DNA of 64,000 nucleotides from Serratia sp. PL17 (GTDB lineage Bacteria; Pseudomonadota; Gammaproteobacteria; Enterobacterales; Enterobacteriaceae): assembly GCF_017832355.1 (NCBI RefSeq), contig NZ_JAFIBY010000001.1:1116001-1180000 (forward strand), given 5' to 3'. This document shows, one piece after another, positions 62,962 to 64,000 of this stretch. Position numbers and translations under genes: made by a program. Below the pieces are notes generated by a model. The model worked only from the letters and a program-made list of their open reading frames with translations. It was not told where the DNA came from and did no database searches. Position 1 is the first letter of the stretch; every line of letters starts with the position of its first letter.

Positions 62962-64000
62962 GTGATTGCTGTTGGGCAGCCTGGGCATATTGATCAAATC
63001 AAGCAAACAAATGCAGGGGCAGTTTATCGGTTAATCGATCAACTGGGCCCCATTTCGCGTATCGAATTATCCAAACGCGCGCAGCTCGCTCCCGCCAGTA
63101 TCACCAAAATTGTTCGCGAACTGCTGGAAGCGCATCTGGTTAAAGAAACCGAATACCAGGAAGTGGGCAGCCGTGGCCGTCCTGCCGTGGGGTTGGTGCT
63201 GGACACCGAAGCCTGGCACTATCTGTCCGCTCGCATCAGCCGTGGCACCATTACGCTGGCGTTGCGTGATATCAGCAGCAAATTGGTGGTCGAAGAGCTG
63301 TTGCCTCTTGCCGCCGAACACCCTGATCCCCTGCTAAAGCGTATTCTCGGTGAAGTAGATCAGTTCTTCATTCGTCATCAAAGCAAGCTTGAGCGGCTGA
63401 CGGCTATCGCCATTACGCTGCCAGGCATGGTTGACGCCGTTTCTGGTGTGGTGCACCGCATGCCGTTTTACGACGTCAAAGACATGCCCCTGGGACCGGC
63501 GCTGGAAACGCGCACCGGGCTACCGGTTTATCTGCAACACGACATTAGCGCCTGGACAATGGCCGAGGCCTTATACGGCGCATCTCGCGGCAGCCAAAAC
63601 GTGATTCAGGTGGTGATCGACCACAACGTTGGCGCCGGCGTGATCACGGGCGGTAGAGTTCTGCATGCAGGCAGCCACAGTGTGGTAGAGATTGGCCATA
63701 CTCAGGTCGATCCTTACGGCAAACGCTGTTACTGCGGTAACCACGGCTGTCTGGAAACTGTGGCCAGTATCGAAAACATGCTTGAAATCGCCCAGCAGCG
63801 CCTCGGTAGCTCAATGAGTTCAAGCTTGCATGGCGCACCACTGACGGTTGAGTCATTGTGTGATGCCGCGATGGCGGGCGATCAACTGGCTAAAGACATC
63901 ATTCTTGGGGTGGGACACAGCGTAGGCCGGATTTTGGCCATCATGGTCAATCTGTTCAATCCGGAAAAAATTCTGGTTGGTTCACCGTTGAACCGGGCGG
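62962..64000 (+). CDS. mlc: Glucose-responsive global repressor Mlc, 3'-truncated by the window edge
   Basis: ROK-family repressor that in E. coli controls ptsG, manXYZ and malT and is sequestered by unphosphorylated EIICB-Glc. The start is GTG at 62962 (VIAVGQPGHIDQIKQTNAG), preceded by AGGAGCAGG. The winged helix is ISRIELSKRAQLAPASITKIV. The ROK zinc site reads CYCGNHGCLETVAS with an upstream His in EIGHTQVDPYGKR. Frame open to base 64000; about 346 codons present and about 60 missing. Confidence 0.95.
   Translation, partial: MIAVGQPGHIDQIKQTNAGAVYRLIDQLGPISRIELSKRAQLAPASITKIVRELLEAHLVKETEYQEVGSRGRPAVGLVLDTEAWHYLSARISRGTITLALRDISSKLVVEELLPLAAEHPDPLLKRILGEVDQFFIRHQSKLERLTAIAITLPGMVDAVSGVVHRMPFYDVKDMPLGPALETRTGLPVYLQHDISAWTMAEALYGASRGSQNVIQVVIDHNVGAGVITGGRVLHAGSHSVVEIGHTQVDPYGKRCYCGNHGCLETVASIENMLEIAQQRLGSSMSSSLHGAPLTVESLCDAAMAGDQLAKDIILGVGHSVGRILAIMVNLFNPEKILVGSPLNRA

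Noticed and set aside
1-64000. Prophage, integrative element or insertion sequence
   Set aside because: No integrase, transposase, phage structural gene or tRNA attachment site is present in the window.

Overview
The window reads as chromosome of an enterobacterium of the order Enterobacterales, most likely Serratia. It has dense, high-GC genes, and its order of core genes follows the Escherichia coli terminus region: tyrS-pdxY-gstA ... dtpA-nth-rsx ... ydgK ... ydgJ ... add ... malY-malX-malI ... ydgA-manA ... fumC ... tus ... ynfM/ynfL-mlc. Two ERIC-type repeats and a chromosomal ampR-ampC pair fit. A tus gene preceded by a near-consensus Ter site places the window in the replication terminus. 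The genus is an inference from gene content; no rRNA or tRNA gene is present and the species is not resolved. I see no prophage, insertion sequence or CRISPR array.

Region by region. 1-2.8 kb: tyrS (5' end cut off by the window), pdxY and gstA. 2.8-13.5 kb: an accessory block with a DapA paralogue behind a structured leader, YjbD- and YedJ-like proteins, a SnoaL-fold protein, a RidA protein, an APH(6)-like kinase, a cupin/O-methyltransferase/MEKHLA cluster, the divergent ydcO-ydcN pair with two palindromic operators, and a Tat-exported prolyl oligopeptidase. 13.5-24.2 kb: dtpA, nth and the Rsx electron-transport genes, then ydgK. The rsx operon is split between rsxC and rsxD by an opposite-strand AraC/GyrI-type regulator with its own flanking signals. 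24.3-33 kb: a complete arabinose uptake and early-catabolism locus (araBA divergent from araFGH-araC) without araD, with an ERIC element on each side. 33-36.3 kb: ydgJ, yfeH and add.

36.4-43.6 kb is the most unusual metabolic region. A seven-gene operon joins an ascorbate-type PTS (separate IIA, IIB, IIC) to a divergent phosphofructokinase, a GatY-like class II aldolase, a small unknown protein and a P-loop kinase. Next to it a DeoR regulator is divergent from a NUDIX hydrolase and a deoxyribosyltransferase-like protein. 43.55-44.0 kb is a non-coding block packed with perfect hairpins and bounded by a 12-bp direct repeat, probably a structured repetitive element or RNA. 44-50.3 kb: malY-malX/malI with two MalI operators, then ampR/ampC.

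50.5-64 kb: a LysR/serine-hydrolase pair, ydgA, manA, a small secreted repeat protein, fumC, a WYL regulator, a VOC protein, tus with its Ter site, ynfM/ynfL, and mlc running off the right edge. Sugar handling dominates: three carbohydrate systems (arabinose, MalX PTS, unknown Ula-type PTS), manA and the glucose-responsive regulator Mlc lie within about 40 kb.
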